DNA from: Cepaea nemoralis
Taxonomy: Eukaryota; Mollusca; Gastropoda; Stylommatophora; Helicidae
Reading direction: 5' to 3'
Assembly (NCBI GenBank): GCA_014155875.1
Contig: JACEFZ010017425.1
Coordinates: forward strand, 310,001-374,000
DNA length: 64,000 bases
A model generated the notes under the pieces. It saw only the letters and a list, made by a program, of their open reading frames with translations. It had not been told where the DNA came from and did no database searches. The first letter of the stretch is position 1, and every line of letters begins with the position of its first letter. Both the position numbers and the translations under genes were made by a program. Shown piece after piece: positions 20,905 through 32,400 of the stretch.

Positions 20905-21470
20905 ATTTCATTTCGTGAGTGTGTATGTTGTGCGTGTATGAGTGCGTGTGTGTGTATATGCGCATATGTATGTGTTTATACGGGTGTATGTGTGGGTGTA
21001 TGTGTGTGTATGTGTTTGCATGTGTGCTTGTGTGTATGTATGTGTGTATGTTAGTGTATGTATGTGTGCATGAGTGTGTATGTTTGTGTGTATCTATGTC
21101 TATGTGTGTACGTGTATGTGTGTATGTTTTTATATGTATGTGTGTTTGTGTGTATGTGTGTTTATGTGTGTACATATGTGTATATGGGTGTGTTTGTGTG
21201 CGTATGTGTGCGATGTGTCTATATGTGTGTATGTGTGTGTGTGTCTGTAAGTCTGTGTATAGTGTGTATGTTAGTGTATATATGGGTATATGTTTGTGTG
21301 AGTATGTGTGCATGCATGCAGTGTATGCAAGGGAGTGTGTATTTGTATGTTATTGAGTGTGTGCATAACCGTGAAAGTGTGTGCAAATGATGTAAGTATG
21401 TATGCAGGTATGTACGAGTGTGTGTATGTTTATGAATGTGCGTGTGCACGTGTTTCTGCCTGTCTTATAG
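20905..21470. repeat. TG/TATG-rich degenerate minisatellite
   Basis: Irregular repeats of TGTG, TATG and TGTA over about 560 bases. Open frames here in both strands are cysteine/valine/methionine or histidine/threonine runs produced by the repeat. Confidence 0.95.
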
Positions 21471-21537
21471 CATGGTAATATGCATTGTTTATGTTAACAA
21501 AATACATTTGAAAATGTTATTTTTTCCTATGTAAATG

Positions 21538-23188
21538 TAACATTACGAAGACATCCATGACGTGCTAAATAAAATAGATAAGGAGGACAACATCATATTT
21601 ATGGAAGACTTCAATGCAAAACTAGCACACAACAGAGCGGGCATAGTAAACCATCTTGGAGCATTCAGAGACCAACATAATGAAAGAAATGATAATGGAA
21701 GTAGATTGATAGAGGTATGCATCCAACACGACCTCTATTTAACAAATTCATTCTATAAACACAAAGACTCACAAATATACATCTGGTATAAATGGAACGA
21801 TCTTGATACTAAGAGCCAAATTGATTTTATATTAACAATAAATAACAGAAAGAGAAATATATTAGGTGCTCAATTTAGATATACACAGACAACAAAGCAG
21901 TCGTTGCCACAATAAGAATCATCAGTAGAAGGAAGCAAAGACCAGGAAAATACATGCCATGTGAATCAGAAACTTAAAATACCTCAAAGACGAGACAGTG
22001 AGGGAAAATTATGAAAAAGCGCTAACTGAATTCTTTGTAAAATTACCTATAGAAAGAAAGACAGTGGAAGATGTTCAAATCAAGCATGTTAAATACTGCA
22101 AAGATAACATGTGGAACGACGAAAAAACGCAAAACATGGATAAAGAAAATAACATGTTGGTGGAACACAGAAGTAAAGAAAGCTGTGAAAGACAAAAAGG
22201 AAAAATATAAAAAGTGATCGAAGAGCAAACAGGAATGCGATTACATAGAATCTAGAATATCGAGAACACATGTGAATAGAATAGTAACGAGAGAGAAAAA
22301 AAAAGACTGGGAGGAGTACTGAGAAACTCTAACTGCAAACTACAAGGAGGCAACTAGAAACTTCTATAAAAAAAATATAAGTGCAATGAGAATCAGAGGA
22401 CCCAGCTGAAATAATTAACAACGAAAATGGAGAACCAATAAATGAACAAAATCAAATCTTAATAAGATGGAAACAGTACTTCTAACTTCTTAACATCCCA
22501 TCAGATGTCTCAGGAATTCAAGAAACCGACACAGATGCCACCGGAGAACTAGAACCAGACATACTGAAAGAAGAAATTATAGAAGACGTCAGATTAGCCC
22601 CATTGAGCAAATCACCAGGACAAGTTGAAATGCCAAATGTACTAATTAAAGCAGCAAGAGAAGTAAGAACAACATGGCTACATAGACTATTCAACCACGT
22701 TTGGGTAGAACAACAGACACCACGAGGCTGGGGTAACGCTATAATTATTTCATTTTGGAATAACAAAGGCAGCCAAAGAGACTGCACACAATACAGAGGC
22801 ATTTCACTGTTGAGTTATACGGGGAAAATATTTTGCAAAATTCTTGAAAGAAGATTAAGAACTATTATAGAACCCCAGCTAAGCGAAACACTACTTGGAT
22901 TTAGGCAAAACAAAGGATTCACAGATGCCATTTTTGCTCTTAGACAACTTATAGAAAAATCAATCGAATTCAATGAAACACTCTACATAGCCTTTGTCGA
23001 CCAAGAAGAGGCATTTGATAGAGTAGATAGAAACAAGCTGTGGGAAATCCTTAAACAAAATGGAGTGAGTACACATCTAACAAACCTATGTAGAAGCTTA
23101 TACAACAAAAGTGAATGCATAGTAAGAGCAACTGGAGGACACTCAGAACCCTTCACCATAAGATCCGGAGGATGACAAGGTTGTGTCC
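21538..23188 (+). pseudogene. LINE endonuclease and RT, 5' part, split by a 25-kb insertion
   Basis: Endonuclease tail: IIFMEDFNAKLAHNR (about 21597-21640), HDLYLTNSFYKHK and SQIDFILTINNRK (about 21810-21850). A stop-rich linker follows. RT starts with SKSPGQVEMPNVLIK (about 22606), IISFWNNKGSQRDCTQYRGI (about 22740-22800), LGFRQNKGFTDAIFALRQLI, AFVDQEEAFDRVDR (about 22990-23030) and GGxQGCVLS (about 23167-23190), where the LTR element breaks it. Reading resumes at 48361 with PLLFITYIDNICKK. The clade is uncertain (RTE/L1-like motifs). Dead: a TGA replaces the Arg of the RQG motif. Confidence 0.83.
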
Positions 23189-23735
23189 TGTCAAGGTACC
23201 ACTTGAGTAGACAGGGGACATAATATAAATAGAAAAGAAACATAGAAACATCGGATGAATAAGGGAGAGAAGAGAAGGGACTCGAACATTCGAGAAAGAC
23301 GAGTTAGTTGTCAAACTACGCAGTACGCCCAGCCACAACCCGACAGAAGCGTGAAGGGTGAAACCCCACGAGGCGCACGAAGGGGCGAGCAACCCGTGTC
23401 CACCTCACGAGAGTGAAGAGGACAGACGGCAACTGGGCATTGACGGAAGAGGGTGTAGCTTCTAGAGGGAGACACATGGATAGACATTACTTAGATCCTT
23501 AAGATATTAGCGATAGACATAGTTAAGATGTTGTGTATAGATACTTGAATGCTTTATATGATGAATTTGTTTATAATATTATAAATACTGTGCGAGAAGA
23601 TTATTCGCCAAATTACAGACATCGTAATAAAATAGTAACGACGATAATCGACCTTAGAGTTCTGTCATATCTGTGCTCGCACAATTCTACCTGTCTGAAC
23701 CCAGATTTGCTATCCCTATTTATGACACGTTGACA
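23189..23735 (+). repeat. 5' LTR of the outer element
   Basis: 547 bp, TG...CA ends within TGTCAAGG...GTTGACA. Nearly the same sequence recurs at 42326-42715 plus 48199-48355. The last part should contain the R region. Confidence 0.9.
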
Positions 23736-23746
23736 GGTAAAATACA

Positions 23747-23764
23747 TGGGGGCTCCTGTCCATT
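23747..23764 (+). promoter_or_regulatory. Candidate primer binding site of the outer element
   Basis: TGGGGGCTC begins 11 bases after the LTR end. The nine bases equal the start of proline-tRNA-type primer sites, but the following bases diverge, so the assignment is tentative. Confidence 0.35.
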
Positions 23765-24329
23765 TTGGCAGTCCCAAGACAGTGTCAAGTAACAGAAAAT
23801 AAATACATTGACGGTTCTTGGCCTTGCCAAGTAAAAAAAAAAACAAATCATACATGACATCGACAAAGCCTAAACACTATAAATTAAATACTGTTCTGTT
23901 GAACTGTGCTATCCACTCCTCTCTCAAAGTATACGATCACAAAGCTTACTCCCACCATAAACATAACATTGACGTGACGTGACAAACATACTAATGTTTT
24001 TCTCTCTAATAACAGGTTGTTCCATGATGCATTTTGTTTGATGTAAATTGTCCACCAACAAAATCAGAAACATCCAGTGAAGCAGACAGCGATAGTACTG
24101 AGGAAGCATCATCCAAATCAGCTAAGTCCCAAACATTTACTACAAATTGTATCTCTAAACGATACTCACTGGTTTTTTCACATATAAATTTTATTTGCTA
24201 TTTATATATATTTGTATTATTGGTATAATTGAAATAAGAATGGACGTAACCAAAAATTGTATACCACAAATTTTTCAAAAGGAATTAATCATCCAGAAAT
24301 AATTATTTTCAAAATTTAGAAAATGTAAA

Positions 24330-25590
24330 CACTAAAAAAGTGCATTGATCTAGGGCTAAAGCTAGGTTATACAGCAGACAAATTAGCAGAATGGAGTCAG
24401 AAAACACATGCAGAAAATATAGCGAAAGAAGAAAAAGAACACGAAAGACAGGAAAGAGCGGCAGAGCGAGAACAAAAGAAATTAGAAATGGAAACAGCCA
24501 ACAAAAAAGCAGAGCTCAACGCGGCCAATAAAAAAGCAGAGCTCGACGCGGCCAATAAAGAAGCAGAGCTCGACGCGGCCAACAGAAAAGCAGAGCTCGA
24601 AGCGGCCAACAAAAAAATTAGAAATGGAAACACAAAAAAACTAGAAATCGAGACGGCAATTAAACAAAATGAAATCGAGTCGCAGACATAAATAAAAGTA
24701 AAACAACTCGAAATAGACTCAAACGTAGAAATTTCAATAAATAAATTAAAAAGTAAAGAGGAAGAATAGAAATATAACAAGTTTAAGGGAAGCGTCAAAC
24801 CATTCTGTTCAGGAGACTCGATTAGCGCCTGGTCATAAAATTTTGAATATTTAATGAAATATCACGAGATTCCAAAACAGAATTGGGCAATGATCTACAT
24901 GAGAAATTTGGCTCTGGAGCCGTTAAAAATAATTGAGATCATCCCGCAAGAACTGAGGAAAGACTACGACTACATTAAACATAGAATAATGCAACATTTC
25001 TCCTTAGGTGCCACGGGATATCAGCTACAATTGGCCAAACTTTCTCCTAAAGCTAATCAGACCTTCATAGATTATGTTTCTATGGTACAGGAAGTATTCA
25101 AAAGTGGATCAGTTCAGCTAAACTCGACAACAGCTTCGACAAACTTAAGGACATAATTATCATTAAAAAAAAATTGTAACATCCCTACCAACGTCATTTT
25201 CAAAGTTTCTACAGCAAAGTGATTGTCAGACAATCCAAGATGTCGAAAACAAGGGGTCTGCATTTTCACGGCAAATCGCGATATCTTTTTGTTAAATGAT
25301 AATCAGAATGAGGTATCAGCAGCTATGAGTGTAAATAAATCTAAACCATTCCAAAACAAGTACAAAGCAAAGCCAAAGTACTCAACATGAAAGTACTGTA
25401 AACTGTCACATGATCAATACGCAATGTGCGACAAATCACCAAACTATAGACACCATTTAGAAATGATGGTAGAAAAGCAAAAAGCCAAACGAACAGAGTT
25501 CTGAAGAGCGGTTAAATGCTATTTTTGCAAATCGTACGGGCATTTTTTAGGACAATGTGAAGGCTGTAGGATGATAAAACAAGCAAATGC
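24330..25590 (+). pseudogene. Gag of the outer element
   Basis: Capsid/nucleocapsid polyprotein remnant. N-terminal LGYTADKLAEW block, a long charged helix (24400-24770) with 9-residue repeats of the type KKAELDAAN, then SVKPFC.GDSISAW (about 24795), YHEIPKQNWAMIYMRNLALE, IPQELRKDYDYIKHRIMQHF and KANQTFIDYV, a retrotransposon-gag core. After a gap, a cysteine pair and the zinc knuckle CYFCKSYGHFLGQC (about 25520-25560, CX2CX4HX4C) follow. At least four stops or frameshifts. Confidence 0.8.
24494..24615 (+). repeat. 27-bp tandem repeat in gag
   Basis: About four and a half copies of a unit around GCAGAGCTCGACGCGGCCAA encode a repeated KKAELDAAN, extending a predicted coiled coil. The inner element has a different repeat (12 residues, LELAEA type) at the same place in gag. 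Confidence 0.88.
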
Positions 25591-25764
25591 TGTGTTAGTT
25601 GACACCTCAAGTGAGGATGAAAATGAGAGTGAGAATGAAAATGACCATGAAGTTGTCAATGCCTTAGAGGTTATTGACATTTGTCATTATGATGGGTGCA
25701 ATAACTGCAAAAAGTTTCAGTTAGATACACCCTTGAGTGCGGCCACACAATACCCATATCAAAT

Positions 25765-26100
25765 GAAATGGCCAATGCCGCCTTATCATCTAAGGGCAAA
25801 CTTCAGTTTTACAAAGGTTTTGTTAACAACCAACCCTGTAAAGTAATGCGCGATAGTGGTTCGACCCTTATTGGGGTCAGGAAAACATTTGTGAAAGACA
25901 GTGACTATATAGGATACTTTGTAACATGTCGTACATTTGCAGGGAATATCGAAAGATGACTGGCAATGACTGAAATTCATACACCATTCATGTCAGGACG
26001 AGTATTATGCGCAGTTTTAGACGATCCGTGTGCATATATAATTGTAGGTAATCTTCCTAACGTAAAAAATGTTCAGAAAAAGATATCAGAAACTGGGAAG
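25765..26100 (+). pseudogene. Aspartic protease of the outer element
   Basis: QPCKVMRDSGSTLIGVRKTF (about 25829-25888) contains the DSG catalytic triad of retropepsins, preceded by GKLQFYKG and followed by YFVTCRTFAGNIER and a later AVLDDPCAYIIVGNLP block in which IVG is the flap/core end. A stop follows ER at 25957. Matches the inner element's protease at 30390-30660 residue by residue in the key blocks. Confidence 0.82.
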
Positions 26101-26524
26101 AGAAACATTGCAAAAATAAGCTAGTCAATAATCCCACTACACCCGAAGGGAGTTTCGATCCTCATAATGACAATATTCTAAGGGAGACCATCAGTAATAA
26201 ACCTCCAGAAGAAACAAGCAAAGTTAACTATACATGTGCCGCTAAAACCATAAACGAGGTCGCATTGATAAATAAAACCGTCCCGGATACACACGATGAA
26301 CTAATTAAACCTCCAACACACTGTGCGCTCAGCTCACAAAGAAGTCACCCTGCAAATGAACAACATATAAAAGAAGACAATAACGCAGTCACAAGATCAG
26401 CAACTGAGAAAAACCTTAATGACCAACTCAACGAGTCGTTACAAATTGTTTCCCCTGAACAAACACCATTGAGTTTACTCGAGAACAGTAATCTGACCCA
26501 TCGTTAACAAATTATTTTCGATTA

Positions 26525-27416
26525 GTGGGTCTAAAATCAAAAAGAACTAAAAACGCTTCCTGGTATTTTAAATTAAATAACATTTTAACAAGAGTATATA
26601 CCAGGAACTATATCACACTTCATCAAGTTGTATTGCCTAAGAAACACCATGAAAAAGTTCTACACATAGCCCACGATTCACCATTCGGCGGGCACATGGG
26701 CTACGAAAAAACGAGGGCTAGAGTCCTCAGTCAGTTTTACTGGCCAAAGTTTTGCACTGATATAAAAAGAATTACTGTCGATCCTTCGAGATCTGCCAAA
26801 AATTAGTGAAAAAGGGGAAGCACCCAACAGCAGAGGTTCAGGAAACTAAAACCGCCTCAAGACTATTTCAGATGGTCGCTGTCGATCTATTAGGACCTCT
26901 CAACCATATTTCAAATAGAGGCAATCGATTTATTTTAACACTCGTTAATTTCTGTTCACGCTGTCCAGAAGCGATTACGCTAAAATCAATCTCCTCTAAA
27001 GATGTGACTGATGTATTTTTACAACTGTTTTCCCCTTTTGGCTTCCCTGACACAATACTATCAGACAGAGGGACACAATTCATTTCTGCCGCCACACAAT
27101 CAGTAACTAAGTTACTCGGCATCAAGCAGTGTTTTACCAGCCCATGCAGGCCGTCCGCAAACGGAATTTGCGAAAAGATCAATGGTGATCTCAAAAACAT
27201 GCTTGCTAAGGTGACAGCTGAAAATCCAGCTGATTGGGATACATTACTCCCAACAGTGCTGTTCGCCTATAGAGAAGTGCCGCAAGCGAGCACTGGGTTC
27301 TCCCCCTTTGAGTTAATATATGGGGCGAACCCCAGAGGTTCACTCTCAATTTATAGACAAATGTTAACCAAACCTGTAGACACCCAAGTACCGGTCTCCA
27401 CCTACGACATGGTAAC
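26525..27416 (+). pseudogene. Integrase (zinc domain and DDE core) of the outer element
   Basis: Zinc domain: HHEKVLHIAHDSPFGGHMGY (about 26647-26706, the two His) and FEICQK with a partly lost Cys pair (about 26790). Core: VAVDLLGPL (Asp at 26884), ILSDRGTQFIS (Asp about 27064) and GICEKINGDL (Glu about 27172). The second Asp and the Glu are 35 residues apart, a proper DD35E. Then FAYREVPQASTGFSPFELIY. The frame shifts at about 26790-26806 and stops at the inner element. The C-terminal GPY/F module lies at 35070-35200, on the other side of the inner insertion. Confidence 0.9.
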
Positions 27417-28075
27417 TGTCAAAGAGCTGGATAGGTCTAAATAGAAGTAGGACAAGGACGGAGGAAAGTAAAGGACAGAGACAAGGACTATAAGAAGGAC
27501 CTTTACAAGAGAATAGATAGAGAAAGGACGGTATAAGGAGATAGTACTCCAAACCAGTGTTAGGACAAGACCTAGACAGGACACGCACGTGTCATAACTA
27601 GGACATGACTAGGACATAACGGGTTTAACTCCCGAGATAGAACAGAGTACGGTAATCACGGGGACTACCCGTAAACAAACTGAACTATAGTACAGCTGTA
27701 GTATACGAGGACTGGACCACTAAACTACGTGACAAGTGACCCAGCACGCCGTGCGGCTGACCGCACGAGAACTGGAGGACGAGTAGCTGGACTAGACCTG
27801 TGAATTCAGGCAGACCGGGACCGACAGTTAGAGCGACAAGACCTGTGTGTTTACCCTCGCCAGTTGTGTAGTTTAGAGAGGGCATAGTTATACGTAGCGA
27901 ATATAGAGAATGTATTTGAGTGTTGAATGCTATTTGTGTATGCTCGTAAGACGAGCTATGTAATATATAGAATAAAGCGTGATTCTTTGTCTACCATTGC
28001 ACACAAAACGTGTTTGTAATCATGAGGTAGTGAATGAAGGAACCAGCATTCTTGTGTAAATTCAGGTTGTTGACA
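27417..28075 (+). repeat. 5' LTR of the inner element
   Basis: 659 bp, TGTCAAAG...GTTGACA, with an AATAAA signal at 27971-27976 shortly before the R/U5-like end. Pairs with 34258-34911. Confidence 0.95.
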
Positions 28076-28400
28076 AGTGGTTCAATGTGGTGTCAGAAGT
28101 GGTTTATGAACCTACGCTAGATTGTGAGTCAATGTGGTGTCAGAAGTGGTTTATGAACCTACGCTAGATTGTGAGTCAATGTGGTGTCAGAAAGTGGTTT
28201 ATGAACCTATGATATATTGGTTCAATGTGGTGTCAGAAAGTGGTTTATGAACCTATGATAGATTGTGTCAATGTAGTGTCAGAAAGTGACTTATGAACCT
28301 ACGACATATTGTGTGTAAATATATAAACCTACGACATATTGTGAGTCAATGTAGTATCAGAAAGTGTTTTATGAATCTACGACATATTGTGTGTAACTTA
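28076..28400 (+). repeat. Tandem array of about 50-65 bp after the 5' LTR
   Basis: Five to six imperfect copies of a unit around CAATGTGGTGTCAGAAGTGG and TTTATGAACCTACG. The first copy is at the position expected for the tRNA primer site (TGGTGTCAGAAGTGG, about 10 bases after the LTR). Confidence 0.9.
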
Positions 28401-29034
28401 TTGAGATGAAAATGATCCTGTTTGATAGGGAATAGAACGGTTTGAAAGATCTCATTGCTCACTAATATTAGGAAGATTGACAATTGTGTAAAGTGTGAAG
28501 ATAAGAGCTCTGACGTAAGAAAGATTCCGTGTGGAAAAGTATAACAATTGTGAAATAACAAATATTAACATGTTTCACAGGGACGTTTCAGGTGATGTCG
28601 AACAGAGGTGAAGACACGACGACATTTGACAACGACAAACGACAGACAAAATTTAATACATTAATTTCGCACTTCAGCATCCCGTCGGAGCGAATTCACT
28701 GACACATAATACTGTTTAAGTGCGATATCAACTTGTGCGTGTTTGTATTTTCAAAATATTAATTGTTGCTGCTCTGTAGAACAGAATGCAGAACAGAGGC
28801 ATTCAGAACACCAGTTCAACCTAAGATAGAGAAGAACAACTCCCTATAGGCCCAGGAAAGTTAAAAGTTTTTCAGATAAGTATACATATAGTTTTGATAA
28901 ACATAAATTAGATTGGCATCTTAATTTTAAATGCTGTAAACAATTAGTATTATTATAGAAAATTTATTTCTGATTGATTGTATATTTGAGTGTTTACAAG
29001 TAGTAACAAAGATGTCAACATTATGAGAGTGTAT

Positions 29035-30243
29035 ACAAGCAGGTAAAGACCTTGGATATACTGGTGATAAATTAGAGAAATGAGCAAGCGCTAAATATAG
29101 AGATGAGCGAGCACAGGAACGCCAGCATCTAAAAGATCTTGCGGAATTAGCCGAGGCAAATAAATTAAAACAATTAGAACTGGCTGAGGCCACACAATTA
29201 AAATAATTAGAACTGGCTGAGGCTAAAAAATTGAAGGAGTTAGAAATAAAAGGAAAACAACTGGAGATTGAATCACAAACGCAGTTGAAAATGAAAGAAT
29301 TGGAGATTGAATCTCACGTACAGATTGCCACCACTAAATTAAAGAGTAAAGAAGAGGAGAATAAGTTCAACAAGTAAAAAGGGTTGGTCAAACCCTTCTG
29401 CCAAGGCGACTCCATATCTGCATGGACTGAGAATGTGGAATTCCAGCTTAAATTCCATGAAGTGCCACGAGAACATTTGGCGCTGGTCTATATGAAGAAC
29501 CTCTCGGGGGAGCCCTTAAAAGTGATATAATCTATCCCCCAAGAGCTTAGAAGTAATTATGATTACATTAAAGAACGCATTATGCAACATATTTATCTAG
29601 ACGCCCCAGGTTACCAAATGCAGTATTCTAAACTAAAACCTAAACCAAATGAAACGTTCATTGACTATGTTGTCATTCAGCAAATGGCTAAACGCTGTAA
29701 AGGTTGACAAAAGCTTTTAGTAACTCAAAAACTTGATGATAATGGACAAAATCATCTCTACTGTACCTTCTCCCTTCGCAAAGTTTCTGCAGCAAGCTGA
29801 TGTCGAGTCATTAGAACAATTAGAAAAACGGGGGTCCGCATATTTTTCCTCAAATCAGGGACATATTTAAATCATCCTGTACAAGAGTCTGAAATAGTAG
29901 CTTTTGCCTAAAAGTAAACCTCAGAAACCATTTCAAATGAGGGATAAACCTAAATCAAAGCCACCTCAATGTCCATATTCTCATTTATATCACGACCAGT
30001 TTTCTATGTGTGACAAAAACCCAGGATATTCGTCTTACTTAGAGATGATGATAAAGAAACAAGAGAGCAAAAGAAACACGTATAGACGTGCAGTCAAATG
30101 CTACTTTTGTCGGGCGTTTGGTCACTATAGTTCCAGGTGTGTTGGACGTCAGAGATTGAGAGTCAGTAATGCTGTACTTGTCGATACTTCATCTGAGAGT
30201 GGAAGTGAACATGAGAGTGAGAATGAAGAAATGTTACCATACT
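29035..30243 (+). pseudogene. Gag of the inner element
   Basis: Same layout as the outer gag: GKDLGYTGDKLEK start (about 29040), a charged coiled coil with LELAEA repeats (29140-29240), GLVKPFCQGDSISAWTENVE (about 29382), YHEVPREHLALVYMKNLSGE-type core, and NETFIDYV (about 29647). The nucleocapsid part is open from 29904: CPYSHLYHDQFSMC and the knuckle CYFCRAFGHYSSRC (about 30100-30141). It ends with acidic Ser/Glu-rich repeats. Stops at several points before 29900. Confidence 0.8.
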
Positions 30244-30320
30244 AGTGAGAATGTTGTAGCTGCGAGTGATGTATTGAACTTTGATAATTGTGTTATATGC
30301 CATAATTTCATGAAGACGGA

Positions 30321-30890
30321 GTGCTAAAATGCGGGCACACAGTACCATGTTCTACAGAAAATGCAAATGCAGTAATGGCCTCCAGAGGCAAATTAGTATT
30401 CTATGACGGTATAGCAAATGATACACCCTGTCAGTGTTTAATCGACAGCGGGAGTACCTTGATTGGCCTTAGGAAGGAATTGGCCAAGCCAGAAGACTAT
30501 ACGGGCGGCTTCGTAAAGTGCCGTACCTTTTCGGGTAACATAGAAAAATACCCATTAGCAAAAGCCCGTATAGACACTCCATTCCTGTCCGGCACATTTA
30601 CGTGCGCCATCTTGCACAATCCGTGTACGGATATGATAATTGGTTGCCTACCACAGCTAAAGAACTGTACCGCAAAAGAAATATTAGCCTGGAGAGAAAC
30701 CCATAAGGCTAATGCGGTAACCAGGTCAGAAACACAGAAACAACAAGACGACCTGCAAAAAGAAATGCTACACCTTATAACACCAAGTGGTATAGTAAAT
30801 AAGACCACCAAAGTAAATTTCACAGAGGCGCAACGCGCCGACTTATCCACCTCACCGTTTGTAAGAGGTGTAAGCGAAAATATGAACATG
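30321..30890 (+). CDS. Aspartic protease part of the inner element
   Basis: One open frame (30321-31298) starts with protease: QCLIDSGSTLIGLRKEL (about 30432) has the DSG triad, followed by GGFVKCRTFSGNIEKY, DTPFLSGTFTCAIL and MIIGCLPQLKN. It is uninterrupted, unlike the outer copy. Downstream residues are a polar linker with NAVTRSETQ, which the outer element also has at about 26394 (NAVTRSATE). Activity cannot be judged, as upstream gag is broken. Confidence 0.75.
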
Positions 30891-31770
30891 ACAGAAAACG
30901 CGTCATGTTATTTTCAATCACATAATGGTAGTCTCACTAGAAATTGCAAGAGAGACAACCATAAAACTCAGCAATCATTACCACAAGTCAAGCATCCACA
31001 AATAGTCTCAAGAATCTCAGACGATTCGGCGTTTGCTACTCTGTTACACTATAACTATACAAGAGCCAGAACCTTAGCTCATTTTGACTGGCAAAAATTT
31101 GTTAAAGATATTAAATATTTGTCTCCTCCATGTATCTTGTATCACCACTTAGAAAGGAAGTGTAAATACTTGACAGCAGAGGACCAATCCACAACATTGG
31201 CCTCTAAACAGAAACATCAGACAGAAGACGAACACAATGCAATTACACCAATTAATCAGACAAAAGACAAACACAATGCTATTACACTATTTATATAAAA
31301 CACTAGACGAACACAATGCAACCACACCAGACAGTAGTCAGATAGAAGAGAAACACAATGCAAATACACACAGCAATCAGACAGAAAACGCACTCATCGC
31401 AACCACAATAGTGAATCAAACAGAAGATGACAACATAAAACAACCAGAACCAACAATAGAGTTAACTACAACAAAGGACAGCACACAGAAAAAACCAAAA
31501 CTGATAGACAACATTTGGGTACATACAACAGACTGGACAAACCACTTACAAAAACTGAGACAAGTCTTCGAAAGGATAAAAGTATTTGGACTTACAGTGA
31601 AGCCAACCAAAGTGGAACTGGGCTTGGAGAAAATAGACTTCCTAGGCCATACTATATCAAAAGGCCAATTAGAAACTGATAACAAAATTGTGACAAAAAT
31701 TCTAAACCTCACTATGCCAGTTACCAAAAAGCTAAGTGAGAAGTTTACTCGGCTTAGTAAACTATTATAA
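30891..31770 (+). pseudogene. Decayed integrase zinc domain, repeat spacer and RT end of the inner element
   Basis: SCYFQSHNGSLTRN to FDWQKFVKDIKY and CILYHHLERKCKY (about 30900-31160) align with the outer zinc domain (ASWYFKLNN to FYWPKFCTDIKR) but the His pair is lost. Then come repeated QTEDEHNAIT-like units of about 11 residues (31215-31440). The frame (31237-31770) ends in NIWVHTTDWTNHLQKLRQVF, FGLTVKPTKVELGLEKIDF and LGHTISKGQLE, the RT part just after the YIDD box. DDE core, GPY/F and RT motifs A-C are missing. Confidence 0.8.
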
Positions 31771-31799
31771 TAAGTTCATTCCCAAGTTTAGCAGAAATT

Positions 31800-32400
31800 A
31801 CCAGTGTTTTTTCTAATCTATTGAAGTCGAATGTCAAAATTTATGTAAAAGATGCTATTCTAATTAATGAAATGTCAAAACTTAAGCATCTTTTTAGCAA
31901 TGTACCAATTCTTCGTTTGCCTAATCCCAATTTACAATATTTTCTTAGGACTGATGCCAGCACAGTATCCATAGCGGGCGTACTGGGCCAGAGATATAAC
32001 GACATCCTACATCCTGTAATATATGTAAGTCGTAAGATTACTCCAACTGAAGCCAAATATGGAGTCTCTGAATTGGAGGCTTTAGCTATAGTGTACATGT
32101 GTCCGTAAACTACACCGATTTTTGGCAGGGACACACTTTGTCATCGAAACTGACAACTCCCCGCTCACAGTCATGGAGACAGGGGTCCACAAGAACAATA
32201 GGATCTACAGATGGTCCCTGATACTCCAAAATTATTCGGTTTCGGTCAGGCACATCAGAGGCAAATGTAATACACTAGCTGACATGCCTAGTAGGCCTAC
32301 GAACTTTGAGGTACCTGAATTGCCAAAGAAAGACGACGCAACACCATCATCGTCTCTGACATTGGTACCAGAGTGTGATCAGACAGATGTGCCATTATGA
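31800..32400 (+). pseudogene. RNase H of the inner element
   Basis: YFLRTDASTVSIAGVLGQ (about 31936, first Asp), YVSRKITPTEAKYGVSE followed by LEALAIVY (Glu), a frameshift at about 32105, GTHFVIETDNSPLTVMETG (about 32125, Asp), NRIYRWSLILQNYSVSVRHI and LADMPSRP (final Asp). Stop at 32398. Confidence 0.87.

Noticed and set aside
20897..21449. Cys/Val-rich and His/Thr-rich ORFs on both strands
   Set aside because: Products of the TG/TATG minisatellite.
26806..27444. Integrase frame as a domesticated host integrase gene
   Set aside because: It is flanked by protease and RT of the same element, carries a frameshift and is truncated by the inner LTR, whose first bases supply its last codons.
24494..28400. 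CRISPR-like direct repeats
   Set aside because: Units are contiguous with no unique spacers, and the context is a retrotransposon in a eukaryotic genome.
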